64,000 nt of DNA, from positions 2,542,001-2,606,000 of the forward strand of contig NZ_CP101137.1 of NCBI RefSeq assembly GCF_028473745.1, given 5' to 3'. Every line of letters begins with the position of its first letter. Position 1 is the stretch's first letter. Below the pieces are notes generated by a model. That model ran no database searches. It saw nothing but the letters and a program-made list of their open reading frames with translations, and was not told the DNA's origin. Below are positions 50,080-59,110 of the stretch, piece by piece. The translations under genes were made by a program, and so were the position numbers. The DNA is from Streptomyces sp. M92 (lineage in GTDB: Bacteria; Actinomycetota; Actinomycetes; Streptomycetales; Streptomycetaceae).

Positions 50080-51273
50080 CTACTTCCAGGCGGACACACG
50101 CGTCACGTAGGACTTGAGGATGGACGACACGAGCCAGTACGCCCGTACGACGGTGTAGACCAACTCGGGGATGAGCAGGGCCTCGACGAGCATCGCCTTC
50201 CAGCCCAGGGTCCGTACCCGCAGCGCGGGATAGATGATCCAGAAGGCGAGCAGGGCCCACAGCAGCGGGTGGGTGCTCAGGCTGTACTGGGCCGCGGCGA
50301 TGAGCTGGCGGGCGCCCCAGATGAAGATGTACGAGAAGCCGAACAGGCCCAGGATCATCGTGATGATGGAGTGCCAGGTGAACTTGGTCCAGCCACGGCG
50401 GCGCAGTGCGTCCACGGTGCCCCGGCTCCACCGCTCGCGCTGCTGGATCAGCTCGCGCAGGGTGGGCATGAGGTCGGTGTAGGCGATGCACAGCTGATTG
50501 GCCGTGACCTTCCAGCCGGACTCCTTGAGCGCCAGTGTGGTCTCGTAGTCCTCGACGAGGTTGCGGTGGTCCTCCCAGAACACCTCGCCGCGCCAGTCGA
50601 TCAGGCCCTGCAGCGCCTCGGCCCGGTAGAAGGAGCCGGCGCCCGACATGGTGTGGACGTCCTTGCGGAAGCGCGAGTTGGCCGCCCGGCCGTACTCGAT
50701 GATCTGCATGCCGACCAGGAACCGCTGCCAGGGGCTGCGCCACAGGTCGGTACGGCCGAAGCAGGCCGCGCTGACACCGCCGATCTCGGGATCGGACAAG
50801 ATGACGTTGCGGGCGCGCTCGATGAACCGGGAGTGCAGTTCGGTGTCGGCGTCCATGACGAGGATGTGGCCCACGCGGCCGTTGAGACGGCCGCCGACGG
50901 CCTGTCTGAGCCAGCTCAGACCGTAGTTGAGGGCGCCGGCCTTCTTGTGGGGGTTGTCCGGGAAGTTCAGCACGACGGTCGGCGGCGTGCTCTCGTCCTC
51001 GGCGAACTGGAGCGCGTAGTCCTCGGTACGGTCGGTGGAGTTGTTGACCACCACGACGATCAGGTCGGGCCGGCGGGTCTGCTGGGACAGGGACTCAAGA
51101 GAGGTGAAGACTCCGACCTCCTCGTTCCTCGCGGGAACCAGGACGACGGTCTCGTAGACCATGGTGGTCTGGGCGGGGGCGGCGCGGACGTCCCCACCGC
51201 GGCCTCTTCGGTGACGGCTCCGGGCCGGCGGCTGCGACTCAGCCCGGTCGTGGCCCGTGTCGATGACGGACAA
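50080..51273 (-). CDS. Processive GT2 glycosyltransferase (PgaC/cellulose-synthase type)
   Basis: 397 residues from TTG 51273, which has GGGGGGA 9 bases upstream; ATG 51357 and ATG 51162 are alternatives. GT-A motifs: VVLVPARNEE, VVVNNSTDRTED, DADTE (metal), VEDYETTLAL (catalytic base) and QQRERWSRG (QxxRW). QxxRW marks enzymes that make and extrude beta-linked polymers such as chitin, poly-GlcNAc, hyaluronan or cellulose. Three C-terminal membrane segments are visible; the usual N-terminal helix is absent. The coupled small membrane protein and nearby deacetylase point to an N-acetylhexosamine polymer. Confidence 0.88.
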   Translation of the reverse strand: MSVIDTGHDRAESQPPARSRHRRGRGGDVRAAPAQTTMVYETVVLVPARNEEVGVFTSLESLSQQTRRPDLIVVVVNNSTDRTEDYALQFAEDESTPPTVVLNFPDNPHKKAGALNYGLSWLRQAVGGRLNGRVGHILVMDADTELHSRFIERARNVILSDPEIGGVSAACFGRTDLWRSPWQRFLVGMQIIEYGRAANSRFRKDVHTMSGAGSFYRAEALQGLIDWRGEVFWEDHRNLVEDYETTLALKESGWKVTANQLCIAYTDLMPTLRELIQQRERWSRGTVDALRRRGWTKFTWHSIITMILGLFGFSYIFIWGARQLIAAAQYSLSTHPLLWALLAFWIIYPALRVRTLGWKAMLVEALLIPELVYTVVRAYWLVSSILKSYVTRVSAWK

Positions 51274-51610
51274 GGCGATCCCCCCACCCTGTTTTCTTCT
51301 GAGATGACACACCCACTCCCTGTGGGCAGTGCGAAGGCGCTTGTGAAGATACCGCAAGCATGTCCGACTCCTGAGTGGTTGAGCAGGTCACTACTTGTAG
51401 GGGTATCCAGCGCAAATTGGACATGGCGTTAGACCCCCGTTATCCGTCATCGGTTTGTGAACCCAAGCAATTCAGGCAATCACGGCAGGGGTTGTGCTAT
51501 TTCGGCGTGATGAAGGTCACTGCCGTGACGGGATGGGGTTGGCTGTGAGGGTGAGGTGAGCGTGTGCCTAAGATTCGCACGACAGTCGGCCGTCGAATCC
51601 GGGGTATTTC
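51274..51610. other. Divergent promoter region of the polysaccharide genes
   Basis: 337 bases without a gene, noticeably more A+T rich than the flanks. It separates the GT2 gene (minus) from the CBM3-GH16 gene (plus). A GTCAC/GTGAC inverted repeat with a 4-base spacer lies at 51516-51529. No confident -35/-10 pair was found. Confidence 0.6.
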
Positions 51611-53041
51611 GTGTCCCATCGCAATAAATCATCTGGTAAAGGGCGAAGTGCCCTTATCATTGTGTTTGTGGTGGTCCTCCTGGCCGCCGCCGGTGCGGCC
51701 GCCTATCGATGGTGGCCGTCGGACGAGGAGTCCACGGCCCTGACCGTCCGCTACCGCACCGAAGGTTCGACGGTGACGGACGCCGCCAAGCCGTGGCTGG
51801 AAGTCGTCAACACGTCGGGCAAGGCGGTCGACCTCGCCGACGTCACCGTCCGGTACCACTACACCGCCGACGACGGCGCCCAGTTCGCGGCCAACTGCGT
51901 GCAGACGTCCCTCGACTGCTCCAAGGTCACCCTGCGCACGGCCCCCGCGCAGAAGGCCGGTCCGAAGGCCGACCGCTATCTGGAGATCGGCTTCACGGGA
52001 GAGGCCGGCACCCTGAAGCCCGGCGGCACGACCCAGGCGATCGGGCTCCAGCTGTACCGCGTCGACGACAAGAAGCTGGACCAGGCGGACGACTACTCGT
52101 TCGACGCGGAGAAGACGTCGTACCAGGAGTCCGAGCGGGTCACGGCCTATCTGGCCGGGGCCCAGGTGTGGGGCGAGGGGCCGCGGGGGGAGACCACGGG
52201 ATCGGGGAAGCGCACGAACGCGGGAGCCCCCGCCGAAGCGGTGCGGCCGCCCGACGGCCTCCTCTTCGACGACTTCGCCTACACGGGTCCCGAGGACCCG
52301 GCGCTCGCCGCCAACGGCTGGGAGGTGCGCGACGGCGCGGGCGGCCCGGGCGTCGAGGACTCGTGGTCGGCGAAGGGGGTCACGTTCCCCGCCGGCGAGA
52401 AGGGCGAGGGCGGGCAGGCGCTGCGGCTGGAGGCCCGTACCGACGGCACCGAGAAGGGCACGGTGCAGTCCGAATTCCACACCGCGCGCCCGGTGTTCCG
52501 GGAAGGCACGTTCGTCGCCCGCGTGTACTTCACCGACGAACCGGTGACCGGCGAGGACGGTGATCACGCTTCCCAGTCCGTCTTCGCCATCTCGCCGGAC
52601 CACAGGTCGGAGAAGTACAGCGAACTCGACTTCGAGTACATGGCGAACGGCGGCTGGGGCCGCTACGGTCCGCTTCTCGACACCACCAGCTGGCGCAACA
52701 GCGAAGAGGGCGACCGGGTCACCCAGCCCCACCAGCTGAAGCTCGGCGGCTGGCACACCCTGGCGATGACCGCGGCCGACGGCAAGGTCACCTACTCGGT
52801 GGACGGCGAGACGCTGTTCACCAGCGGGAGGAAGTACCTCCCGCGCGAGCCGATGAGCGTCAACTTCAGCAACTGGTTCATCGACCTCCCCTTCAAGGGG
52901 GAGCGTTCCTGGGAGATGAAGGTCGACTGGGTCTACCTCATGACCGGTGAGGTCGTCGCCCCGGACGAGGCGGCGAAGGCCGCCGCCGCCTACGCCGCCG
53001 CGGGCACCAGGCACGTGAACACGCTCGCGGGGAGTGACTGA
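51611..53041 (+). CDS. Membrane-anchored CBM3-GH16-like protein
   Basis: 476 residues. A basic N-terminus and one transmembrane helix (about 13-31) anchor it facing outward. Residues about 42-165 resemble a family 3 cellulose-binding module (LTVRYRTEGSTV, LEVVNTSGKAVDLADVTVRY, Cys96/Cys103). After a linker, about 217-455 looks like a concanavalin fold of GH16 type with SELDFEYMANG. ELDFE (338-342) fits the active E-x-D-x-E motif of GH16 enzymes, so it may cut or remodel a beta-glycan. Starts GTG 51611. It is divergent from the synthase gene. Confidence 0.75.
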   Translation: MSHRNKSSGKGRSALIIVFVVVLLAAAGAAAYRWWPSDEESTALTVRYRTEGSTVTDAAKPWLEVVNTSGKAVDLADVTVRYHYTADDGAQFAANCVQTSLDCSKVTLRTAPAQKAGPKADRYLEIGFTGEAGTLKPGGTTQAIGLQLYRVDDKKLDQADDYSFDAEKTSYQESERVTAYLAGAQVWGEGPRGETTGSGKRTNAGAPAEAVRPPDGLLFDDFAYTGPEDPALAANGWEVRDGAGGPGVEDSWSAKGVTFPAGEKGEGGQALRLEARTDGTEKGTVQSEFHTARPVFREGTFVARVYFTDEPVTGEDGDHASQSVFAISPDHRSEKYSELDFEYMANGGWGRYGPLLDTTSWRNSEEGDRVTQPHQLKLGGWHTLAMTAADGKVTYSVDGETLFTSGRKYLPREPMSVNFSNWFIDLPFKGERSWEMKVDWVYLMTGEVVAPDEAAKAAAAYAAAGTRHVNTLAGSD

Positions 53042-53052
53042 CCGGGCGGCGG

Positions 53053-53949
53053 TCAGCCCGCCTGGGCCGCCGCCGACGCCTGGGCCTCGCCGCGGCGGCG
53101 GATCTGGCGGAAGGCGAACTCGGCCAGGTCGTCGCCGGCCTTGAACACCTCGGTGGTCTTCTCCGTCACGTCCTTGCCGTCGGTGAAGCCGGCGACGGTG
53201 AAGTAGGCGTAGCGGCCGTAGGAGTTGGTCGTGGAGCGGCAGACGGCGCCGGTGCAGAAGGACTTCACGCCGCCGCCGGACAGGGAGCGGATGATGCTCT
53301 TCTCGTCGGCCTGCTGCTTGGCCTTGACGGCCTGCGCCTCGGTGTCGAAGACGGCCACGCCGACCGTCACCGCCACGTCGCCCTGGGTGTAGGTGACCCG
53401 CATCAAGCGGGTGCAGTCGTTGTCGGTGAGGACCTTCGGCAGCGTCTTCTGGGCCGCGGATCCGCAGGTCCGGGTGTCCGCCGTCGGGCCCTTCCTGTAG
53501 ACCGTCCCGCCCATGGTGAGCTGGGTGCCGGGGAAGAGCCCGTCGGGGCTGAGGGGGGCCTTGTCCTTCTTGGCGCTGGAGACGAAGTCCTTGGGGTCCA
53601 GCGGGGGCGGGGCGCTGGTCGGCGCGAACGAGGGGGCGGTGGCCGACGCGCTGGGTATGTCCGCCGTCGCGGGCAGCTGCGAGGAGGGCCCGTCCGACGC
53701 CTGCCCGGAGCCGTTCGCCGAGACCACGGCCACGGCGACGGCGCCGGCGATCGCCACGGTGGCCAGGGCGCCGCCGCCGATGAAGAGCAGCCGGCGGCGC
53801 TTGGCGCGGGCCTCGGAAGCCTCGGCGAGGGCGGCCCAGTCAGGGGTGTTGTCGCCCTGACCGCTGTTCCAGGGCTGCTGGGACGGCTGCTGCGATTGCG
53901 GTTTCCAGGGATCCCACTGCGACTGAGGTCCCCCCTGCCCAAAGCTCAT
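53053..53949 (-). CDS. Membrane-anchored hypothetical protein
   Basis: 298 residues from ATG 53949 (ATG 53958 adds three). A Gln/Pro-rich cytoplasmic head (WKPQSQQPSQQPWNSGQG), a basic stretch, one transmembrane helix (LLFIGGGALATVAIAGAVAVAVV), a Ser/Pro linker and an outer domain with four Cys (RTCGSA, NDCTR, SFCTGAVCRS) and VAVTVGVAVFDTEAQAVKAK. It is a conserved Streptomyces type of unknown function and lies near truA in other species as well, as I recall. Confidence 0.75.
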   Translation of the reverse strand: MSFGQGGPQSQWDPWKPQSQQPSQQPWNSGQGDNTPDWAALAEASEARAKRRRLLFIGGGALATVAIAGAVAVAVVSANGSGQASDGPSSQLPATADIPSASATAPSFAPTSAPPPLDPKDFVSSAKKDKAPLSPDGLFPGTQLTMGGTVYRKGPTADTRTCGSAAQKTLPKVLTDNDCTRLMRVTYTQGDVAVTVGVAVFDTEAQAVKAKQQADEKSIIRSLSGGGVKSFCTGAVCRSTTNSYGRYAYFTVAGFTDGKDVTEKTTEVFKAGDDLAEFAFRQIRRRGEAQASAAAQAG

Positions 53950-54023
53950 GGGCGGCATCTTAGACGGGCCGTGCGGCGTGCTGGTGCGGCTCCTGAGGCC
54001 CCGCAGGACCTAGCGTTCCGTCC

Positions 54024-55235
54024 ATGCGGACGGGCAAAAGCGACATCTCGGGGTGGTTGGCGCGGCCGGCGGGTGGGCCGCTGTGGGCGGCGCTCCTGGC
54101 GGTGCTGGCGGCGTGCGCGGGGCACGCGGCACGGGCGACCCCGGACGGGGGAATGGACAACGCGATCGTCGTGCGGGCCGCCCGCACCTGGCTGGCCGGG
54201 GGCTCCCCGTACGAGGATCCGCACTTCCTCTACCTTCCGAGCGCGGTCCTGGCCGCCGCACCGCAGGCGATGCTGCCCGGTCCGGTACTGCGGTGGCTGG
54301 TGCCGTGCGCGGTGACCGCCCTGCTGGCGGCGGGCTGGGCGGGCGCGCTGCGGCTGCACCGGGTGCCGCTCGGCAGCAGGCTCGCGGTTCTCGGGCTCAC
54401 CGGGCTCGCGGCGGGCTTCGCGCCGTTCGGGCACCTGGTGCGGCTCGGCAACTGGACGGTGACGGCGGCCGTCGCCCTGCCGCTGTCCCTGCTGCTGGCG
54501 AGCCGGGGGCGGTGGACGGGGGCCGGGGTGGTGATCGGCGCCGCGGTGGCGCTCAAGCCGCTGCTCGCGCCCGTCGTCCTGCTCTTCGTGTTCGCCGGGC
54601 GGTGGCGGGCGCTGGCGGCGGCCGTGGCCCTGCCCGCGCTCGCCTCCGGCGCCGCGGCGCTGCTGTTGCCCGACCCGGCCGGCTTCTTCACCCGCACCCT
54701 GCCCTTCCTCCTGCACGGCGACGACGGCTTCGTCCGGCTGTACGAGGCCTCCCCGGCGGCCGTGCTGCCCCGGCTCGGGGTGCCGGAGGCGCTCGCCCAG
54801 GCCCTGGCGGTGGCGGCGGCCGGGGCCGCGGTGCTGTGCGCGTACGTCCGCTGGCGCCGCGCCGACCCCGGTCCGCTGCGGCTCGCGGAGACCGGCGCGG
54901 GGCTGATGCTGGCGGCCTTCCTCGTCTCCCGGCCCTCCTACGACCACTACCTGCTGGTCGTCCTGCCGCTACTGCTCGCCGGACTGCCGTACGCCGGTTC
55001 GGCGGCCCGCGTGGTCTGGTTCTGGATCTCCCTGGTGCCGCAGGTGCCGGGGGTGACCTGGCCCTGGCTGGAGTCGGAGAAGCGGCGGGCCTTCCGGGAC
55101 GCGTTCACACTGTGTGTGCTGGCGGTGACGGTCGCCCGGCAGGCGAATACGGGGCGTCCGTCCGCGGACGGAGTCGACGAGGCGGGCGCCGGGGCCGGGG
55201 CGAGGGATGCGCGGGCCGCCGCGGCTCCGTTTTGA
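54024..55235 (+). CDS. GT87-like (DUF2029) membrane glycosyltransferase
   Basis: 403 residues, about ten hydrophobic segments. Near the N-terminus DGGMDNAIVVRAARTWLAGGSPYEDPHFLYLP carries the Asp and the YxxPxFxYxP-like pattern of GT87 polyprenyl-phosphate mannosyl/arabinosyl transferases. RLGNWTV and a later VALKPLLAP support this. Substrate unknown. The stop codon lies inside the -35 hexamer of the rplM promoter. Confidence 0.78.
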   Translation: MRTGKSDISGWLARPAGGPLWAALLAVLAACAGHAARATPDGGMDNAIVVRAARTWLAGGSPYEDPHFLYLPSAVLAAAPQAMLPGPVLRWLVPCAVTALLAAGWAGALRLHRVPLGSRLAVLGLTGLAAGFAPFGHLVRLGNWTVTAAVALPLSLLLASRGRWTGAGVVIGAAVALKPLLAPVVLLFVFAGRWRALAAAVALPALASGAAALLLPDPAGFFTRTLPFLLHGDDGFVRLYEASPAAVLPRLGVPEALAQALAVAAAGAAVLCAYVRWRRADPGPLRLAETGAGLMLAAFLVSRPSYDHYLLVVLPLLLAGLPYAGSAARVVWFWISLVPQVPGVTWPWLESEKRRAFRDAFTLCVLAVTVARQANTGRPSADGVDEAGAGAGARDARAAAAPF

Positions 55236-55261
55236 CCAGGCTGTGCCACCCCGGGTACTCT
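55232..55261 (+). promoter_or_regulatory. rplM-rpsI promoter
   Basis: TTGACC at 55232-55237 and TACTCT at 55256-55261, 18 bases apart. The TGA of the upstream gene (55233-55235) is part of the -35. The leader would be about 175 bases. Confidence 0.65.
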
Positions 55262-55442
55262 GCACAGTCGTATGTGTATTGGCTTGCTCATTCTCACGTG
55301 AGGGGCCCTTACACCGGTCCACCGGGACCGATGACCAGCGACCAGCACGCGGTTTGCGTCACCGCGGTGCGGTCAGGGCTGTCGTGATCGTCTTCGGTGA
55401 CCATGTCAGGACCACTCACTGAAGAAGCGAAGGCTACGAACC

Positions 55443-55886
55443 GTGCGTACGTACAGCCCCAAGCCCGGCGATGTGACGCGCCAGTGGCACGTCATCGACG
55501 CTCAGGACGTCGTCCTGGGCCGTCTCGCCACCACTGCCGCCACCCTCCTGCGCGGCAAGCACAAGCCGATCTACGCGCCGCACGTCGACGCTGGTGACTT
55601 CGTCATCATCATCAACGCCGACAAGGTGCACCTCTCCGGCAACAAGCGGACCCAGAAGATGGCGTACCGCCACTCCGGCTACCCGGGCGGTCTGCGCTCG
55701 GTGCGCTACGACGAGCTGCTGGACAAGAACCCGGAGAAGGCCGTCGAGAAGGCCATCAAGGGCATGCTCCCCAAGAACTCCCTGGGCCGTCAGATGCTCT
55801 CGAAGCTGAAGGTCTACAAGGGTGACCAGCACCCGCACGGCGCGCAGCAGCCGCAGCCGTTCGAGATCACCCAGGTCGCGCAGTAA
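55443..55886 (+). CDS. rplM: 50S ribosomal protein L13
   Basis: L13, 147 residues, an early 50S assembly protein. [40 protein letters not shown] and [20 protein letters not shown] are canonical. GTG start. Confidence 0.99.
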   Translation: MRTYSPKPGDVTRQWHVIDAQDVVLGRLATTAATLLRGKHKPIYAPHVDAGDFVIIINADKVHLSGNKRTQKMAYRHSGYPGGLRSVRYDELLDKNPEKAVEKAIKGMLPKNSLGRQMLSKLKVYKGDQHPHGAQQPQPFEITQVAQ

Positions 55887-55928
55887 GTCCGGCCACCCCC
55901 TAAGACTGAAGAGAATCTGAGGAGCATC

Positions 55929-56441
55929 GTGGCCGAGACCACTGCCGAGCAGCCGCTCGAAGAGATCGACATCGACAGCTACACCACCGAGTCCGAGGTC
56001 CCCGTCGAGGGCGAGTACACCTCGGAGTCCATGGCCTCCGCCTTCGGTGAGCCCCAGCCGGCCGCCGGCCTGGGCCGCCGCAAGAACGCCATCGCCCGTG
56101 TCCGGATCGTCCCGGGCACCGGCAAGTGGAAGATCAACGGCCGCACCCTTGAGGACTACTTCCCCAACAAGGTGCACCAGCAGGAGGTCAACGAGCCCTT
56201 CAAGGTGCTCGAGCTGGACGACCGTTACGACGTCGTCGCCCGCATCGCCGGTGGCGGTGTCTCCGGCCAGGCCGGTGCGCTCCGTCTCGGTGTCGCCCGC
56301 GCCCTGAACGAGGCCGACGTCGACAACAACCGCGGCCCGCTGAAGAAGGCCGGCTTCCTCAAGCGCGACGACCGTGCGGTCGAGCGCAAGAAGGCCGGTC
56401 TGAAGAAGGCCCGCAAGGCCCCGCAGTACAGCAAGCGCTAA
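55929..56441 (+). CDS. rpsI: 30S ribosomal protein S9
   Basis: S9, 170 residues. The core of about 130 residues ([21 protein letters not shown]) ends in the invariant QYSKR that contacts P-site tRNA. An acidic N-terminal extension of about 45 residues is typical of Streptomyces. GTG start with GAGGAG upstream. Confidence 0.99.
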   Translation: MAETTAEQPLEEIDIDSYTTESEVPVEGEYTSESMASAFGEPQPAAGLGRRKNAIARVRIVPGTGKWKINGRTLEDYFPNKVHQQEVNEPFKVLELDDRYDVVARIAGGGVSGQAGALRLGVARALNEADVDNNRGPLKKAGFLKRDDRAVERKKAGLKKARKAPQYSKR

Positions 56442-56474
56442 GTCGCACCGGCTGGTAACGGCTGTACTCCGAAC

Positions 56475-56506
56475 GCCCCGGCGGCACGCCACTGTGCTGC
56501 CGGGGC
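56475..56506 (+). terminator. rpsI terminator
   Basis: GCCCCGGCGGCAC (56475-56487) pairs with 56494-56506 (one G-U pair) around a 6-base loop, followed by ATTCGTTTAT, one of the few T-rich tails in the window. Confidence 0.88.
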
Positions 56507-56662
56507 ATTCGTTTATCCCCGCCGTTGGGCGTATAACGGCACAAGACGTTCTTAGGCTCATGTGATCGGATGTCGGGCGGTGCGCGCCCGGGGGCGATGG
56601 GAGCCCGCTGCGTGGGCCGCACCGGCAGCGCTCCCGTCCGTGACGTTTCCTCAGGAGGACAA

Positions 56663-58021
56663 GTGGGACGACTCTTCGGCACGGACGGCGTGCGCGGCGT
56701 CGCCAACGCGGATCTGACGGCCGAGCTGGCGCTCGGTCTCTCCGTCGCCGCGGCGCACGTACTGGCCGAGGCGGGCACCTTCGCCGGACACCGGCCGACC
56801 GCCGTGGTCGGACGGGACCCGCGCGCCTCCGGGGAGTTCCTGGAGGCCGCCGTGGTCGCCGGCCTGGCCAGCGCCGGCGTGGACGTGCTGCGCGTCGGCG
56901 TGCTGCCGACGCCCGCCGTCGCCCACCTCACCGGCGCGCTCGGTGCCGACCTCGGCGTGATGCTCTCCGCGAGCCACAACGCCATGCCCGACAACGGCAT
57001 CAAGTTCTTCGCCCGCGGCGGCCACAAGCTCGCCGACGAGCTGGAGGACCGCATCGAGTCCGTCTACGCCGACCACCGCACCGGCGCCCCCTGGGACCGC
57101 CCGACCGGCGCCGGCGTCGGCCGTGTCCGCGACTACGACCAGGGGCTCGACCAGTACGTCGCCCACCTCGTCGGAGTCCTGCCCAACCGCCTCGACGGGC
57201 TGAAGATCGTCCTCGACGAGGCGCACGGCGCCGCCCACCGGGTCTCGCCCGAGGCGTTCGCGCGGGCCGGTGCCGAGGTCGTCACCATCGGTGCCGTGCC
57301 GGACGGCCTCAACATCAACGACGGTTGCGGCTCCACCCACCTCGACCTGCTCAGGGCCGCCGTCGTCGAGCACGGCGCCGACCTGGGTATCGCCCACGAC
57401 GGCGACGCCGACCGCTGCCTGGCCGTGGACCACACCGGCGCGGAGGTGGACGGCGACCAGATCCTCGCCGTGCTGGCGCTGGCGATGCGGGAGCGGGACG
57501 CGCTGCGCTCCGACACCGTCGTCGCGACCGTCATGTCCAACCTGGGTTTCAAGCTGGCCATGGAGCGCGAGGGCATCCGGTTCGCGCAGACCGGTGTCGG
57601 CGACCGGTACGTCCTGGAGGAGATGAAGGAGCACGGCTACGCCCTCGGCGGCGAGCAGTCCGGGCACGTCATCATCCTCGACCACGCCACGACGGGTGAC
57701 GGCACGCTGACCGGCCTGATGCTGGCGGCGCGGGTGGCGCAGACCGGGCGTACGCTGCGGGACCTCGCGGCCGTCATGGAGCGGCTGCCACAGGTGCTGA
57801 TCAATGTGCCGGACGTGGACAAGTCGCGGGTGACGAGCTCCGCCGAGCTGGCCACGGCGGTCTGCGAGGCCGAGCGGGAGCTGGGGAGCACCGGGCGGGT
57901 GCTGCTGCGTCCCTCCGGGACCGAGCCGCTCGTGCGGGTGATGGTCGAGGCGGCGGACATCGAGCAGGCTCGGGCTGTTGCCGGGCGGCTGGCGGATTCG
58001 GTCAAGTCGGCGCTGGGGTAG
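56663..58021 (+). CDS. glmM: Phosphoglucosamine mutase
   Basis: 452 residues. Converts glucosamine-6-phosphate to glucosamine-1-phosphate for UDP-GlcNAc and peptidoglycan. The phosphoserine loop is [18 protein letters not shown], the metal loop [14 protein letters not shown], the sugar loop GGEQSGHVI and the phosphate-binding loop [17 protein letters not shown] 56663 ([14 protein letters not shown]) has AGGAGGAC just upstream. glmS, the preceding step, is at 61264. Confidence 0.98.
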   Translation: MGRLFGTDGVRGVANADLTAELALGLSVAAAHVLAEAGTFAGHRPTAVVGRDPRASGEFLEAAVVAGLASAGVDVLRVGVLPTPAVAHLTGALGADLGVMLSASHNAMPDNGIKFFARGGHKLADELEDRIESVYADHRTGAPWDRPTGAGVGRVRDYDQGLDQYVAHLVGVLPNRLDGLKIVLDEAHGAAHRVSPEAFARAGAEVVTIGAVPDGLNINDGCGSTHLDLLRAAVVEHGADLGIAHDGDADRCLAVDHTGAEVDGDQILAVLALAMRERDALRSDTVVATVMSNLGFKLAMEREGIRFAQTGVGDRYVLEEMKEHGYALGGEQSGHVIILDHATTGDGTLTGLMLAARVAQTGRTLRDLAAVMERLPQVLINVPDVDKSRVTSSAELATAVCEAERELGSTGRVLLRPSGTEPLVRVMVEAADIEQARAVAGRLADSVKSALG

Positions 58022-58082
58022 TTTTCCGGCTGCCGGGTTCGGGGTGGGGGGTTCTGTGTCGTTGCGGGCTGCGGGGTTCGTC

Positions 58083-58146
58083 GTGGCCGGGCGCGCCCAC
58101 GCGGCGGAGCCGCACATCGACAGAGCCCCCGCGCCCCTTAGGTGCG
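58083..58146. repeat. Streptomyces-type intergenic repeat, copy C
   Basis: GTGGCCGGGCGCGCCCACGC, then GGCGGAGCCGCACATCGACA, then CCGCGCCCCTTA. It matches copy A at 46429 over most of its length. It sits between convergent glmM and the DUF389 gene and covers the last bases of the latter. Confidence 0.7.
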
Positions 58147-59079
58147 TTTCGTCATCCGGCGTCTTCGGGTTGCCCACAGGGCCTTCTGGGTCAGGAGCGT
58201 CAGGGTGCCGGCCAGGATGATCGCGGCCAGGTTGAGCAGTAGCTGCTCGGTCGAGAGCCAGGCCTGGTGGGCGTCCTCGTAGAAGAGGGCGACGGCCGCG
58301 TTCGCGGCGGCCGGGACCGTGGTGACGGAGATGGCCACGCCCACCAGGGCGCCGGACTTCGCCGACGTCAGCGACAGCGTCCCCGCGATGCCGGCGAGGA
58401 TCGCCACCACGAAGGAGAACCAGTCGGGGGCGTACACGAACCCGGTGTTGGGGCGCTCCGCGTCCAACTGGGCTTCGCTGAAAAGGTCCACGGCGTCCAT
58501 GAAGAGGCTGAAACCGACCGTCACGGCCATCGCCACCGCGAACCCCACCAGCAGGGCGATCAGTGAGCGCAGCGCCAGCCGCGGGGCCCGCTGGACGATC
58601 GCCGTGCAGATGCCGGCCAGCGGGCCGAACTCCGGGCCGACCGCCATCGCGCCCACGATCAGGATCGCGTTGTCGAGCACCACACCGCAGGCCGCGATCA
58701 TCGTGGCGAGCGTGATGAAGGCGATGTAGGTGATCGAGAGGGTCGACTCCTCCTGCGTCGCCTCCTCCAGCTGCTCCCACAGCACCGCGTCGGCGGGCTC
58801 GCCCGGCGCCTCCTTCTCCGCCCGGTCGGCCCGCTCGGACAACGACAGGTCGATCTTCTCGGCGGTGATGGCGCCGTAGCTGTCGACGCCCAGGGCGCGG
58901 AGCCGGTTGATGAGCTCGTCGCCGGCCTCGCGGGCCACGTCGCACATGACCACGTCGCCCACCGGATCCCGGGCGGCGCCCGGCAGGACGACCAGGTGCG
59001 TGGTGCCGACCGTCCGGTCGATCAGGTGGACGACCCCGTCGGTGCGGTCGGCCGGGGTGATCAGGCGCAGATGCAGCAT
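58138..59079 (-). CDS. DUF389 membrane protein
   Basis: 313 residues. An N-terminal cytoplasmic domain (about 1-115) contains HLVVLPGAARDPVGDVVMCDVAREAGDELI. About six hydrophobic helices follow (STLSITYIAFITLATMIAACG, NAILIVGAMAVGPEFGPLAGI, LIALLVGFAVAMAVTV and others). GAMAVGPEFGPLAG is the DUF389 hallmark. Function unknown; members are thought to be transport-like membrane proteins. Confidence 0.88.
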   Translation of the reverse strand: MLHLRLITPADRTDGVVHLIDRTVGTTHLVVLPGAARDPVGDVVMCDVAREAGDELINRLRALGVDSYGAITAEKIDLSLSERADRAEKEAPGEPADAVLWEQLEEATQEESTLSITYIAFITLATMIAACGVVLDNAILIVGAMAVGPEFGPLAGICTAIVQRAPRLALRSLIALLVGFAVAMAVTVGFSLFMDAVDLFSEAQLDAERPNTGFVYAPDWFSFVVAILAGIAGTLSLTSAKSGALVGVAISVTTVPAAANAAVALFYEDAHQAWLSTEQLLLNLAAIILAGTLTLLTQKALWATRRRRMTKRT

Positions 59080-59110
59080 CCGGCATTTCTACCGGCTGGG
59101 ACGGGCGCCG

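Noticed and set aside
51516..51529. GTCAC/GTGAC inverted repeat as an operator of the polysaccharide genes
   Set aside because: A 5-bp symmetric site with a 4-base spacer can occur by chance in this many bases; mentioned in the region entry but not claimed.
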